A DNA stretch of 64,000 nucleotides from Flavobacteriaceae bacterium. Lineage in GTDB: Bacteria > Bacteroidota > Bacteroidia > Flavobacteriales > Flavobacteriaceae. Below are positions 1 to 10,132 of this stretch, one piece after another. The stretch spans positions 348,538-412,537 of the forward strand of contig CANGTQ010000001.1 of assembly GCA_947456955.1 (NCBI GenBank). The letters run 5' to 3'. The position numbers and the translations under genes were made by a program. Every line of letters begins with the position of its first letter. The first letter of the stretch is position 1. The notes under the pieces were generated by a model that was not told where the DNA came from, searched no databases, and saw only the letters and a list, made by a program, of their open reading frames with translations.

Positions 1-63
1 GATAAAAAAACCTATCAACCCGAAAATTACTTTATCAATTATCTAAAGTGTGTTGAGAATTAA
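1..63 (+). CDS. C-terminal end of a gene truncated by the window start (DKKTYQPENYFINYLKCVEN*)
   Basis: Open frame from base 1 to TAA at 61-63, ending at the stop of the convergent gene. Confidence 0.4.
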   Translation, partial: DKKTYQPENYFINYLKCVEN

Positions 64-746
64 TTTTCGCAGCGCCATTTTTTATTAGAAACTGCGTCTT
101 TATTGCTGCCATTTAAATTATAATGCCACCATTCAGATTCAAATATTCTAAAGTTATTTTGTAACATTATATCTTTTAAAAACTTTCTATTGGCCAAAAT
201 TTCATCAGATAAATTTTGGTAATTATGACTAGCTTCTTCACCAAAAAAATCAAACTTCGTTCCCATATTGACTTCCACACCTAACGAGTCTACTAAAGAA
301 ATATCGACTGCACCACCCCGATTATGAATAGAACCTTTCTTTGGATTGGCAACAAAATTAGGATCAGGAACTAGTTGGAACATTTTTTTTTGAATGGCTT
401 TAGGCCGATAACAATCGTAGAGTTTTATTTTGTAACCTTTTTTTAAAAACGATTTGTTAGCTTCTAATAGCGCTTTCACAGTTTTTACTCTGAGAAAACA
501 TTCATCACAAGGATATACTTTTTCTTTCAGGAAATTATCGGCTGTGGCGTATTTCATGTCGAATACAAAATCGTTGCTGTAGTTTCTGAGGTTAACAAAA
601 GCATTACTATCTGCTTCCTTCGAAATATCAAGAAGAATCGGTGATTTTTTAGAATTAAGATAGGTTGATTTGCATGACACAAGCATCAGCAAACTGGCGA
701 AACAATACGATAGCGCTATAACGAATACAAGGATTCTCTTTTTCAT
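60..746 (-). CDS. D-alanyl-D-alanine dipeptidase (M15D/VanX-like) lipoprotein
   Basis: Lipobox-like LVSCKS; SIHNRGGAVDIS and ESEWWHYN metal-binding motifs of the VanX family; start likely at the MKKRIL Met. Confidence 0.85.
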   Translation of the reverse strand: MKKRILVFVIALSYCFASLLMLVSCKSTYLNSKKSPILLDISKEADSNAFVNLRNYSNDFVFDMKYATADNFLKEKVYPCDECFLRVKTVKALLEANKSFLKKGYKIKLYDCYRPKAIQKKMFQLVPDPNFVANPKKGSIHNRGGAVDISLVDSLGVEVNMGTKFDFFGEEASHNYQNLSDEILANRKFLKDIMLQNNFRIFESEWWHYNLNGSNKDAVSNKKWRCEN

Positions 747-750
747 AATT

Positions 751-2055
751 TTAAATCTCATCACTCGTAAACGTAGTAAAACTTTTCTTTTTAAATGGTC
801 TGATGATTAATCGTCCTTCTCGGTCAAATTTAATATAATTATAAACCCAATTCAGAAAAACAACCGCCTTATTTTTGAAACCAATTAATGAAAATAAATG
901 TACAAACATCCATACAAACCATGCAAAAATGCCGCTGAAATGATAATGTGGCAAATCAACTACAGCTAAGTTCCTTCCAATAGTTGCCATTGAACCTTTG
1001 TCTTTATATTCAAATGGAGTCATAGTTTTTTTCTGGATTAATTTAATCAAATTTTCTCCTAATAATTTTCCTTGCTGCATTGCCGGTTGTGCCATCATAG
1101 GATGTCCTTGCGGATATTTCTCGGTTTCCATTGAACAAATATCACCAATGGCAAATATGTTATCATAACCAACCACTTGATTGTATTGGTTTACACGAAC
1201 TCTATCCACTTTTTCTACCAACGATTTGGAATCTAACCCGACTATTTTGACACCTTGAACTCCTGCAGTCCAAATCACGGTAGCAGAATCAAAAGTTAAA
1301 TCGGTATTGGTAGTAATAGTTCTTCCATCGTAATTGGTTACACGAACATTTTTCCAGATTTTCACACCTAAATCCAAAAGAAATTTTTCGGCAGCTGCAG
1401 ACGACTTTTCACTCATCGTATTCAAAATTCGGTCACCACTTTGAATAAGATTAATTTGCATTTTATCAATGTCCAGATCGGGATAATCTTTTTGAAGAAT
1501 CGCTTTTTTCATTTCGGCCAAAGCACCGGCTAGTTCCACACCTGTTGGTCCGGCACCAACTAATACAAAATTGATTAACGTATTTCTATCCGCTTGATTT
1601 TTGGTCAAAACCGCCTGTTCAAAATTTTCCAAAATTAAACTGCGAATATTCAACGATTGCGGAATCGTTTTCATTGACATCGAATTCCGTTCAATTTCTT
1701 TGTTGCCAAAATAATTGGTTTTAGAACCTGAAGCAATGACCAGATAATCATAATGCAGATCACCTATTTCGGTGATTATCTTTTGATGCTTGGTGTCAAT
1801 TTCCTTAACCGAAGTCAAGCGGAAATAAAAGTCTTTATATTTCTGAATAACCTTCCGAATCGGATAAGCAATCGAACCGGCTTCCAATCCGCCTGTAGCA
1901 ACTTGATATAATAAAGGTTGAAATGTGTGGTAATTGTGTTTGTCAATAAGTACCACCTGAACATTCTTGTTTCGAAGTTTTTTTGATAATGCAATTCCAG
2001 CAAAACCACCACCAATAATTACAATACGAGGATATTTTGAAGTTGGAATGTTCAT
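751..2055 (-). CDS. NAD(P)/FAD-dependent oxidoreductase, type II NADH dehydrogenase-like
   Basis: N-terminal IVIIGGGFAGIALSKKL FAD motif; VLVGAGPTGVELAGALAE NAD motif; NIFAIGDICSM. Confidence 0.9.
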   Translation of the reverse strand: MNIPTSKYPRIVIIGGGFAGIALSKKLRNKNVQVVLIDKHNYHTFQPLLYQVATGGLEAGSIAYPIRKVIQKYKDFYFRLTSVKEIDTKHQKIITEIGDLHYDYLVIASGSKTNYFGNKEIERNSMSMKTIPQSLNIRSLILENFEQAVLTKNQADRNTLINFVLVGAGPTGVELAGALAEMKKAILQKDYPDLDIDKMQINLIQSGDRILNTMSEKSSAAAEKFLLDLGVKIWKNVRVTNYDGRTITTNTDLTFDSATVIWTAGVQGVKIVGLDSKSLVEKVDRVRVNQYNQVVGYDNIFAIGDICSMETEKYPQGHPMMAQPAMQQGKLLGENLIKLIQKKTMTPFEYKDKGSMATIGRNLAVVDLPHYHFSGIFAWFVWMFVHLFSLIGFKNKAVVFLNWVYNYIKFDREGRLIIRPFKKKSFTTFTSDEI

Positions 2056-2063
2056 TTTCTAAT

Positions 2064-2384
2064 TTAATTTTCGTCTCGAAAGGCAACATCGCCTTTCCAT
2101 TGAGAAAATCCTCCTTCCAGATTAAAGGTGGTTTCAAAACCCATTTGGTTCATAATAGCACAAGCTTGAGCACTTCTACCTCCAGCTTTGCAATAGACAT
2201 AATAGTTTTTGGATTTGTCTAATTCATCTAATTTATAAAGGAATCCTTGTCCTTTGTAAATATCGTTTAAAATAGCATTAGGAATAATCCCTTCATTCCA
2301 TTCATCTTCTGTTCTAACATCAAGAATAACTGCATTAGGATCGTTTTCTAATTTTGTTTTCCAGTCTTGTCGTGATAAATCCAT
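2064..2384 (-). CDS. Rhodanese-like domain protein
   Basis: ILDVRTEDEWNEGIIPNA; active-site loop YCKAGGRSAQA. Confidence 0.9.
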   Translation of the reverse strand: MDLSRQDWKTKLENDPNAVILDVRTEDEWNEGIIPNAILNDIYKGQGFLYKLDELDKSKNYYVYCKAGGRSAQACAIMNQMGFETTFNLEGGFSQWKGDVAFRDEN

Positions 2385-2551
2385 CTTTTATTATTTTGAA
2401 TAACAAATATAGTCCTTTGTTATTTTATTTGCCAATGATAAAGAGACAAACTTCCTTACTAATAAAAATTAACAAAAAAACAACATAAACATTTATATTA
2501 ACGACTAAAAATTATTATACATTTGTACCTACAAATATTGTATTAACAATT

Positions 2552-3013
2552 ATGAAAATTGAACATATAATAAAATCGACAATTCCGTTTGATGATGCAA
2601 AAAAGGTTTTCTTGAACTTTACCTATACTCAAAATGTAATTGGAGATAAGTTTAATGAAATTTTAAAACCTTACGATATATCAAGAGAACAGTATAATGT
2701 ATTGCGGATTTTACGTGGTCAAAAAGGTAATCCTGCAAATATGTGTATCATTCAAGAACGAATGTTATCCAAAAACAGTAACACTACCCGACTCATTGAC
2801 AAATTATTGCTAAAAGAATATGTAACTCGTGAAGTTTGCCCTAATAATCGAAGAAAAATTGAGGTGTTGATTACTCAAAAAGGGTTAGACATACTATATA
2901 AACTTGATCCTATTGTAATGGAACACGAGCAGTTTTTTGCCAACAATTTGACTAAACAAGAATTAAAACAATTGAATAATTTATTAGAAAAATACCGAAC
3001 AATTAATAAATAA
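2552..3013 (+). CDS. MarR-family transcriptional regulator
   Basis: wHTH with NTTRLIDKLLLKEYVTREVCPNNRRKIEVLITQKG. Confidence 0.85.
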   Translation: MKIEHIIKSTIPFDDAKKVFLNFTYTQNVIGDKFNEILKPYDISREQYNVLRILRGQKGNPANMCIIQERMLSKNSNTTRLIDKLLLKEYVTREVCPNNRRKIEVLITQKGLDILYKLDPIVMEHEQFFANNLTKQELKQLNNLLEKYRTINK

Positions 3014-3015
3014 CT

Positions 3016-3648
3016 ATGAGCAATTTTATAAAAAACGCTAATTGGCGTTATGCCACCAAAAAATTTGATACTACAAAAAAAGTATCCAAAGAAGATTTAG
3101 AAACTTTAAAAGAAGCCATTCGATTATCTGCTTCTTCTTTCGGCTTACAACCATATAGAGTTTTAATTATTGAAAATCCAGAATTAAGAGCAAAATTACA
3201 ACCTGCAGCATGGGGACAATCACAAATAGTTGATGCTTCACAATTGATTGTCTTTGCTAACATAACCAATTTTGGGGAAACTGAAATTGATGTAAGTATA
3301 GCCAATACAACTAAAACAAGAGGATTGCCTGCCGATGCATTAAAAGGTTATGGCGACTTTATGAAATCTAAAATAGTTGCACTACCAGAAGATGTTAGAA
3401 ATACTTGGGCATCAAAACAAACGTATTTAGCCCTCGGAAATTTAATGAACGCTGCATCCGAATTAAAAATTGACGTTACTCCAATGGAAGGTTTTGAACC
3501 TGCTCAAGTTAATGAAATTCTAGGTTTAGGAAAACTTGGACTTAACGCAACTTTACTAGCAACTATTGGATACCGTCACGAAGAAGACGCTACTCAACAT
3601 TATGCAAAAGTGCGTAAATCAAATGAAGAATTATTTATAAATTTATAA
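3016..3648 (+). CDS. Nitroreductase-family NAD(P)H-dependent oxidoreductase
   Basis: ATKKFDTTKKVSKEDLETLKEAIRLSASSFGLQPYRVLII, typical nitroreductase N-terminus. Confidence 0.88.
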   Translation: MSNFIKNANWRYATKKFDTTKKVSKEDLETLKEAIRLSASSFGLQPYRVLIIENPELRAKLQPAAWGQSQIVDASQLIVFANITNFGETEIDVSIANTTKTRGLPADALKGYGDFMKSKIVALPEDVRNTWASKQTYLALGNLMNAASELKIDVTPMEGFEPAQVNEILGLGKLGLNATLLATIGYRHEEDATQHYAKVRKSNEELFINL

Positions 3649-3670
3649 TCAATAACTAAATATTAAAACA

Positions 3671-4237
3671 ATGAAAAATTTAAAAACAATCGCAATGGGT
3701 TTGTTAGTAGCTTTTGGTACAACATTAGTTACAGCACAAACAAAAAAAATTAACGCTGAAAAAAGTACTATTAACTGGTTAGGTAAAAAAGTAACTGGCG
3801 AACATAGTGGCACAGTAAATTTAAAAGAAGGAAATTTAATTTTCAAAGATGGTAAAGTTGCTGGTGGAAATTTCACTGTAGATATGACGACTATATCTAC
3901 TACTGATTTGTCTGGTGATTGGAAAACAAAATTAGATGGTCATTTAAAAGCTGATGATTTTTTTGGAACTGAAAAAAACCCAAATGCCACTTTAGTATTC
4001 AAAAAAATTGCTGCAAAAGCAAAAGGTGTTTACACAATAACTGGTGATTTAACCATAAAAGGAATTACGAATCCAGTAACTTTTGATTTGGCAGTAAAAG
4101 GAAATACAGCTTCAACGGTTGTAAAAATAGACCGAACTAAATATGATATCAAATATGGCTCAAAAAGCTTCTTTGAAAGTATTGGAGACAAAGCTATCAA
4201 TGATGATTTTGACCTAACTGTAAACCTACAGTTCTAA
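3671..4237 (+). CDS. YceI-family protein
   Basis: Signal peptide, then INAEKSTINWLGKKVTGEHSGTV...LTIKGITNPVTFD. Confidence 0.9.
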   Translation: MKNLKTIAMGLLVAFGTTLVTAQTKKINAEKSTINWLGKKVTGEHSGTVNLKEGNLIFKDGKVAGGNFTVDMTTISTTDLSGDWKTKLDGHLKADDFFGTEKNPNATLVFKKIAAKAKGVYTITGDLTIKGITNPVTFDLAVKGNTASTVVKIDRTKYDIKYGSKSFFESIGDKAINDDFDLTVNLQF

Positions 4238-4258
4238 ATTGGGAACAACTGCTATTAA

Positions 4259-4288
4259 AACCTCGAAAAGAAATTTTCGAGGTTTTTT
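4259..4288 (+). terminator. Rho-independent terminator
   Basis: aacctcgaaaagaaattttcgaggtttttt hairpin plus T-tract. Confidence 0.75.
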
Positions 4289-4503
4289 ATTTTTATTGGA
4301 AATTAAAAACACAATCCTATATTTGTTTTATCCAAAATTTAAAATGAATAATTCCTCAGACAATAATCGGTTGTGTAAAAGAAATACTAGCGAAAACACA
4401 ATACATTTAAGAATTTAGGTTAATCTGTGATAAGTTTAAAGTAAAATATTTAATACTTAAATAGTATAAATTAGCAGAAACCAATTGAGATAAGTAATAG
4501 ATA

Positions 4504-5073
4504 ATGAAAAAGATAGCAGTAATAGACAATTATGATAGTTTCACATACAACTTAGTTCACTATTTAGAAGATTTAGATAACATGGTAACCGTATTAAGAA
4601 ACGATGAATTTGAATTGGAAGAATTACAAGCTTTTGACAAAATTCTACTTTCGCCTGGCCCCGGAATTCCGGACGAAGCAGGTTTACTTAAAGCTGTGAT
4701 TTCGAAATATGCCGAAAGCAAAAGTATCCTTGGCGTTTGCCTAGGTCAGCAAGCAATTGGTGAAGTCTTTGGTGGAAGTCTAATAAATTTGGATAAAGTA
4801 TATCATGGTGTGGCAACTAAAGTCACTCAATGTGTAAAAGATGAAACACTGTTTAATGGTTTGCCAAATGAATTTGAAGTCGGACGTTATCATTCCTGGG
4901 TTGTTGCTAATGCTAATTTTCCTCCCGTTTTAGAAATCACTTCTAAAGACGACAACGGACAAATTATGTCATTACGACACAGAACACTTGATGTAAAAGG
5001 TGTGCAATTCCATCCTGAAAGTGTTTTGACACCTTTTGGTAAAAAAATTATAGAGAACTGGGTTAATGATTAG
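4504..5073 (+). CDS. Anthranilate/aminodeoxychorismate synthase component II (glutamine amidotransferase)
   Basis: IDNYDSFTYNLVHYL; GVCLGQQAIGEVFGG; VQFHPESVLTP. Confidence 0.9.
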   Translation: MKKIAVIDNYDSFTYNLVHYLEDLDNMVTVLRNDEFELEELQAFDKILLSPGPGIPDEAGLLKAVISKYAESKSILGVCLGQQAIGEVFGGSLINLDKVYHGVATKVTQCVKDETLFNGLPNEFEVGRYHSWVVANANFPPVLEITSKDDNGQIMSLRHRTLDVKGVQFHPESVLTPFGKKIIENWVND

Positions 5074-5443
5074 TGTTCAATTTTCAGTTGTAGCATTCAG
5101 TAAAAATGAAAACAATTTTAAACTGCAAAACGACTTTTCAGCAAACTACAAAATACCAAAAAGGAACTATCATTGGAAGTAGTTTTATTCAATTTATTGC
5201 TAGCAATCCAATTTCGAGCATTGCTGCTTTTATCCAAAATTTACTTTAATAGATTTAGTTTATAGTATTGATATTTAATGTAATAAATATTTAATATAGA
5301 ATTTATCTATGATACTGATTATCAACAAAGCAATATACTAATTAACTAATTTACAAGTTATTAACAATTTACATATTTTTTGAAAACAATTTATTAAATT
5401 TGATTTAACACTGTCAAAATAGTATTTATTAAATCAATAATTT

Positions 5444-5791
5444 ATGGGGATTTTCAATACTCACGAGAAAAAAGTAATCACCGAACTTCGCAAGAAAAGC
5501 GAAGCTGTATGTAATGACATCAGTAAAGAAATTAAAGAACATCTTGATGATTTAAAAACTGATTATGAAGAAAATAAAATAGTCATAAAAGAGTTCAATG
5601 ATTTTGTTAGTGAATTAGAAACAAAACTTTCTCCTCAAGATATAGAAAAACTTCACTCCTTTTCTTCCCGATTATATAAAGTAAAACGTTGTGCCAAAAA
5701 AGGGGTCGAAGCGATGAGAGAATTATCGAGAAATCAAAAAAAGGCAACAAATGAAACTTTAAGAGAATATCAAGAATATCTTTACCTCTAA
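5444..5791 (+). CDS. Hypothetical charged, likely helical protein
   Basis: 115-aa ORF with good codon structure; no recognised motif. Confidence 0.6.
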   Translation: MGIFNTHEKKVITELRKKSEAVCNDISKEIKEHLDDLKTDYEENKIVIKEFNDFVSELETKLSPQDIEKLHSFSSRLYKVKRCAKKGVEAMRELSRNQKKATNETLREYQEYLYL

Positions 5792-5792
5792 A

Positions 5793-6551
5793 TTATCTAG
5801 TAAATACAAGCGAATTTCCTTTACTCAAGTTTGCATCAAAAGCATATCCTTCATAATTAAACCCCTTTAAGTCGTCAATAGTTTCTGCATTGGTATCAAT
5901 GATAAAACGAACCATCATGCCTCTCGCCTTTTTGGCAAAGAAACTAATCATCTTTAATTTTCCGTCTTTGTAGTCTTTAAATTCGGGAGTAATTACCGGA
6001 ACTTTCAATGTTTTTACATCAACCGCACTAAAATATTCATTGCTTGCCAAGTTGATAAACAATTCGCCCTTTTCCAATTCGTCGTTTAGTGATTTGGTAA
6101 TGGTTTTTTTCCAAAATTCATATAGATTTTTGTTTTCCCCAATTGGTAATGAAGTACCCATTTCCAATCGATAAGCCTGCATTAAATCTAATGGTCTAAG
6201 TAAACCATACAAACCTGAAAGAATCCGGAGTTTGTTCTGTAAAGCAGCTAATTTATCGTTAGCCAATCCATAAACATCCAAACCGGTATAGACATCACCA
6301 TCAAAAGCATAAATAGCTTGTCTTGCATTTTCCAATGTAAAAGGTAGCTTCCATTCTTGATTGCGTTGCCAATTGAGCTCAGCTAGCTTTTCAGAAATAT
6401 CCATTAACTCTGAAAGTTGGTTTGGCTTTTTCTTTTTTAAGGTATTTTGTATAGTAGTTGCTTGTTTTAAGAACTGTGGTTCTGTATAATTTAAAGTTGG
6501 CAACTGTTTTTCGAAATTCAACGATTTGGCTGGAGATATAACGATTTTCAT
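5793..6551 (-). CDS. yaaA: Peroxide stress protein YaaA (DUF328)
   Basis: MKIVISPAKSLNFE start; GLYGLLRPLDLMQAYRLEMGT; internal start chosen over the longer ORF. Confidence 0.93.
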   Translation of the reverse strand: MKIVISPAKSLNFEKQLPTLNYTEPQFLKQATTIQNTLKKKKPNQLSELMDISEKLAELNWQRNQEWKLPFTLENARQAIYAFDGDVYTGLDVYGLANDKLAALQNKLRILSGLYGLLRPLDLMQAYRLEMGTSLPIGENKNLYEFWKKTITKSLNDELEKGELFINLASNEYFSAVDVKTLKVPVITPEFKDYKDGKLKMISFFAKKARGMMVRFIIDTNAETIDDLKGFNYEGYAFDANLSKGNSLVFTR

Positions 6552-6723
6552 TTGATGTGTATTTGGATTCCAAAAATACAAATTCAATATTGAAAACAAT
6601 ATGCAAGAAAATAATAAGTGATCTAAATTTAAATAAAAGATATAGTTATCTATTTTGTTTAGATAGCTAACTATTTTTTTATTTCGTACAAATTCCTATT
6701 TTAGTGGCTTAATACATAAACTT

Positions 6724-7248
6724 ATGAAACTACTAGGAATTGGTTCAAGAATAAATCACGCCGAATATGGCAAAGGTGTTGTAACGAATGTATCTTCTAA
6801 AGAATATTGGGTAACTTTTATTGATGGAGGACTAGAAACTATTGCAATTGACAGTGAATTTGAAGTAATAGAAGCCGCTGAAAATGAAGTTGACACGATT
6901 AGTTTATATGATGTAGAACAAAGTTTACTTTCCATCCTAAAAAAATGGAACGGACTTGGAGAACCTGTAGCTATTGGCGACAAATGGAAAGGTGGCAACA
7001 TGAAATTAGTTCCGGGACAAGCCGGATTGGCGCATAAAGACGTGCCGATAGATGTGTTCTTTCATAAAATTGTAATGCTTCGCGACCGCTTGCGTGTGAT
7101 GGAACAGAAAATAAATGCCAGCAATTTAGAAGAAATAGAAAAAGTTGAATTACAACAATACATTACCCGTATTTATGGTAGTTTAACTACTTTTAATATT
7201 CTCTTTAAATCACAGAATGATCATTTCGTGGGTGAAAAAACAAAATAA
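6724..7248 (+). CDS. Hypothetical protein conserved-looking in Flavobacteria
   Basis: 174-aa ORF; N-terminus GSRINHAEYGKGVVTNVSSKEYWVTFIDGG resembles CarD/SH3-like repeats. Confidence 0.7.
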   Translation: MKLLGIGSRINHAEYGKGVVTNVSSKEYWVTFIDGGLETIAIDSEFEVIEAAENEVDTISLYDVEQSLLSILKKWNGLGEPVAIGDKWKGGNMKLVPGQAGLAHKDVPIDVFFHKIVMLRDRLRVMEQKINASNLEEIEKVELQQYITRIYGSLTTFNILFKSQNDHFVGEKTK

Positions 7249-7317
7249 ACTTTAACAATTGTAGTGTTATCGAAGGTAATAATTTGAGTACTTTTATAGT
7301 TCAAAAAAGAAGAAATC

Positions 7318-7845
7318 ATGAAAAAAATAATAATCGTTTTTAGCATTATTGGGATTTTGATACTAAGTTGTAAAAGCTCAAGTTCAAATGAAAAGAGTAA
7401 AACAATAAATATCACTTTTGAATCTAAAAGTGGCAGCAAAGTTAATGGCACTGCTACTTTCTCAGAAAAAAAGGGATCAGTTACTTTAACCGCCAATTTC
7501 ACAGGTTTAAAACCTGGTGAACATGCAATACATATTCATGAAAAAGCAGATTGTTCTGCTGTAGATGCTACTTCTACAGGTGGACATTGGAACCCCACAT
7601 TTAAAAAACACGGCCGTTGGACAGATGCTGAGCACCACAAAGGCGATATGGATAATTTTTATGCCAATGCTGATGGAAACGCTACCGTATTATTTAAAAC
7701 CAACGAATGGTGCATAGACTGTGGAGATGAAACCAAAAACATCATTGGTAAAGCAGTAATTGTTCATGAAAAAGCCGATGACTACACTACGCAACCAACA
7801 GGAAATGCTGGCGCAAGAGTGGCTTGTTCTGCTATAATTAAATAG
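7318..7845 (+). CDS. Cu/Zn superoxide dismutase-family lipoprotein
   Basis: Lipobox ILSC; GEHAIHIHEKADCS; GGHWNPTFKKHG; IGKAVIVHEKADDY; GNAGARVACSAI. Confidence 0.93.
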   Translation: MKKIIIVFSIIGILILSCKSSSSNEKSKTINITFESKSGSKVNGTATFSEKKGSVTLTANFTGLKPGEHAIHIHEKADCSAVDATSTGGHWNPTFKKHGRWTDAEHHKGDMDNFYANADGNATVLFKTNEWCIDCGDETKNIIGKAVIVHEKADDYTTQPTGNAGARVACSAIIK

Positions 7846-7854
7846 ACTTATCGT

Positions 7855-9054
7855 ATGATAAACCCATCAGCATTTGGCTGGATAGATAAGTTTTTTATTG
7901 AACAGAAAACTAGTGAACAAATTTTTATGGTTTCAGAAGAAGAGTTTTATCTTCAAACCAGAGCCACAGGTTTTATTTTTGGTCATATTATAAGTTTTGA
8001 TACTCTTAAATCAATACCATTAAAAGAAAGACTTGCGGAAGAGATTTCAAAAATTGGAATGCTCAATACTTTATATAAAATGTATTGCTTGGTCAAACAA
8101 GATACAGATAAAGATAAATTCATAAGTGAAGCTGTTTCCTTTTACAATTTGATGACTCCAAAAGGATTTAATCCATTACAGAAAATGCTTCCTAGCAGTT
8201 CTGATTCAAGTAAACTTGAAAAAATAATTCACGACAGAGTACAAACGAATGAAGATTTATTTAGTAAAAGCTTTTCGCATGTAATTACCAATGCTCTGCT
8301 CTTTATTGATGTTTTAGCTTTCAAAAAATACTTAGAAAAAGGCTCATTACCCGAAAAATATTTTAACCGAATTGAAGATAGTGTTATAAGTGTTATTTCG
8401 CTTTCTTTAAAATCTAAAACCGGAATTTCGGTTCATGATGATTTGTTACAAAAACTTTTTGAATCTTCTGTTCGGTATACTAAGTTTTCAGACAAGCATA
8501 TTAAATCTATTGAAGATATTGATTTAAGTAACCTTGAAAATAATTTAGAAAAATTTTACGTAATCGATTTGGCTGGAATAAGTTTATGGAGTGATGAAAA
8601 AGTAGAAAATGAAGAACGCTATTTCTTGTTTAAGTTGGGAGAAAAACTAAACATAGCTCAAAATTTCATTATAGAAAGCATTGATTTTGTAAACGATTTT
8701 ATCATAAAATACAAAACCGAAATTCCGTATTTCAATAATTCTAATCCAGTAAAAAATTTCTATGACCATACAACAGAAAGTGTAGTAGTGTTATTAAACA
8801 GAAATAAAAAACGTTTGGTAAAAGAAGTTTCTCAAAGCAAAGAGTTGATGCAACTTATAGCCAAATCAACTCACAAAGAATTAGACAAAGAAGAGAAGAG
8901 AAAAATTAAAACTCAATTACTTGATATTTGTAAAACAGTACCATCCTTGACCATTTTCTTATTGCCTGGCGGAAGTTTACTTTTGCCAATATTGATAAAA
9001 TTCATTCCACAATTATTACCTTCGTCATTTAACGAAAATGAAGAAAGAGAATAA
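7855..9054 (+). CDS. LETM1-related protein
   Basis: C-terminal KTQLLDICKTVPSLTIFLLPGGSLLLPILIKFIPQLLPSSF is characteristic of LETM1-like proteins. Confidence 0.75.
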   Translation: MINPSAFGWIDKFFIEQKTSEQIFMVSEEEFYLQTRATGFIFGHIISFDTLKSIPLKERLAEEISKIGMLNTLYKMYCLVKQDTDKDKFISEAVSFYNLMTPKGFNPLQKMLPSSSDSSKLEKIIHDRVQTNEDLFSKSFSHVITNALLFIDVLAFKKYLEKGSLPEKYFNRIEDSVISVISLSLKSKTGISVHDDLLQKLFESSVRYTKFSDKHIKSIEDIDLSNLENNLEKFYVIDLAGISLWSDEKVENEERYFLFKLGEKLNIAQNFIIESIDFVNDFIIKYKTEIPYFNNSNPVKNFYDHTTESVVVLLNRNKKRLVKEVSQSKELMQLIAKSTHKELDKEEKRKIKTQLLDICKTVPSLTIFLLPGGSLLLPILIKFIPQLLPSSFNENEERE

Positions 9055-9119
9055 AACCCTTAATAAGTATAGATTGACCAAAAGTTGAATGAAAATTATT
9101 AATTAAATAATGTAAAATA

Positions 9120-10043
9120 TTAATAATTATCAATCCATGAAAAGTAATTAGTTTTCAATTTGCTTTTTTCATCTCGAATATAATTTATGTAAGCTTCAGC
9201 GACTGGACTTAATGATTTGTTTTTTAACCATACCAAGTACCAGTTCGACTTTATTGGAAATCCTTTCATAGAAATAATTTTTAAATCTCCACTTTCAAGT
9301 TCGTTTTTTAACCCAATAATTGGCATTATAGAATAACCTATGCCTGCTATTATAGCTTGCTTTACTGCTTCATTAGAAGTTAATTGCATTTTTTTGGCAG
9401 ACTGAATTCCATTACGCTGAAGGTAGTTCTCCATTACTAATCGAGTAGCTGAACCTTCTTCTCTATATATTAACGGAAATTCATCAAATAAATTTGAATA
9501 ATTATTTTGAATTTGCGAAACAGCATATTGATTTCCAATTAAATACAATTTATTTTCGAGTAAAATCTCGTATTGCAACTGAATACCATCAGGTAAAATA
9601 GAAACTAATGCAAAATCAACTTCATTATTTTCCAAACTCTTAACAACTTTTGATTTGTTAGTTACATCCATAATAAGGTCAATGCCTTTATTCTGATTTA
9701 AAAAATCACACAAAAAATAAGGCATTACATATTTCCCTGTTGAAACTACAGATACCATTAATTTTCCTGACAAAATACCTTTGAAAGTTTTTGATTTATA
9801 GGTTATTGTTTCCACTTCATCTAAAACTTTTTGGGCTGTAATTGCAATCTCTTTTCCAAAATGAGTAATATACAATTGCCTTCCTATTACTTCTGTCAAC
9901 GGAATATCAAATTGATCTTGCAGTTTTTTTAATTGAATAGATACCGCAGGTTGCGTTAAATTTAATTCTTCAGCAGCTTTGGTAATACTCTTTGTTTGAA
10001 CAATTTTTAAGAATATCTGTAATTGATGTAATGTATAATGCAT
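9120..10043 (-). CDS. LysR-family transcriptional regulator
   Basis: LQIFLKIVQTKSITKAAEELNLTQPAVSIQLKKLQ HTH; divergent from icd. Confidence 0.9.
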   Translation of the reverse strand: MHYTLHQLQIFLKIVQTKSITKAAEELNLTQPAVSIQLKKLQDQFDIPLTEVIGRQLYITHFGKEIAITAQKVLDEVETITYKSKTFKGILSGKLMVSVVSTGKYVMPYFLCDFLNQNKGIDLIMDVTNKSKVVKSLENNEVDFALVSILPDGIQLQYEILLENKLYLIGNQYAVSQIQNNYSNLFDEFPLIYREEGSATRLVMENYLQRNGIQSAKKMQLTSNEAVKQAIIAGIGYSIMPIIGLKNELESGDLKIISMKGFPIKSNWYLVWLKNKSLSPVAEAYINYIRDEKSKLKTNYFSWIDNY

Positions 10044-10132
10044 TAATATATTTTATGCGTTTCATAACAAATATAAATAAAAATATATACTCACAACGCA
10101 ATAGATTTGCAAAAAAATAACCAAATAAAATT

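Noticed and set aside
5106-5249. 47-aa plus-strand ORF (MKTILNCKTTFQQTTKYQKGTIIGSSFIQFIASNPISSIAAFIQNLL)
   Set aside because: Possible small protein, but no visible ribosome-binding or homology support in an AT-rich spacer.
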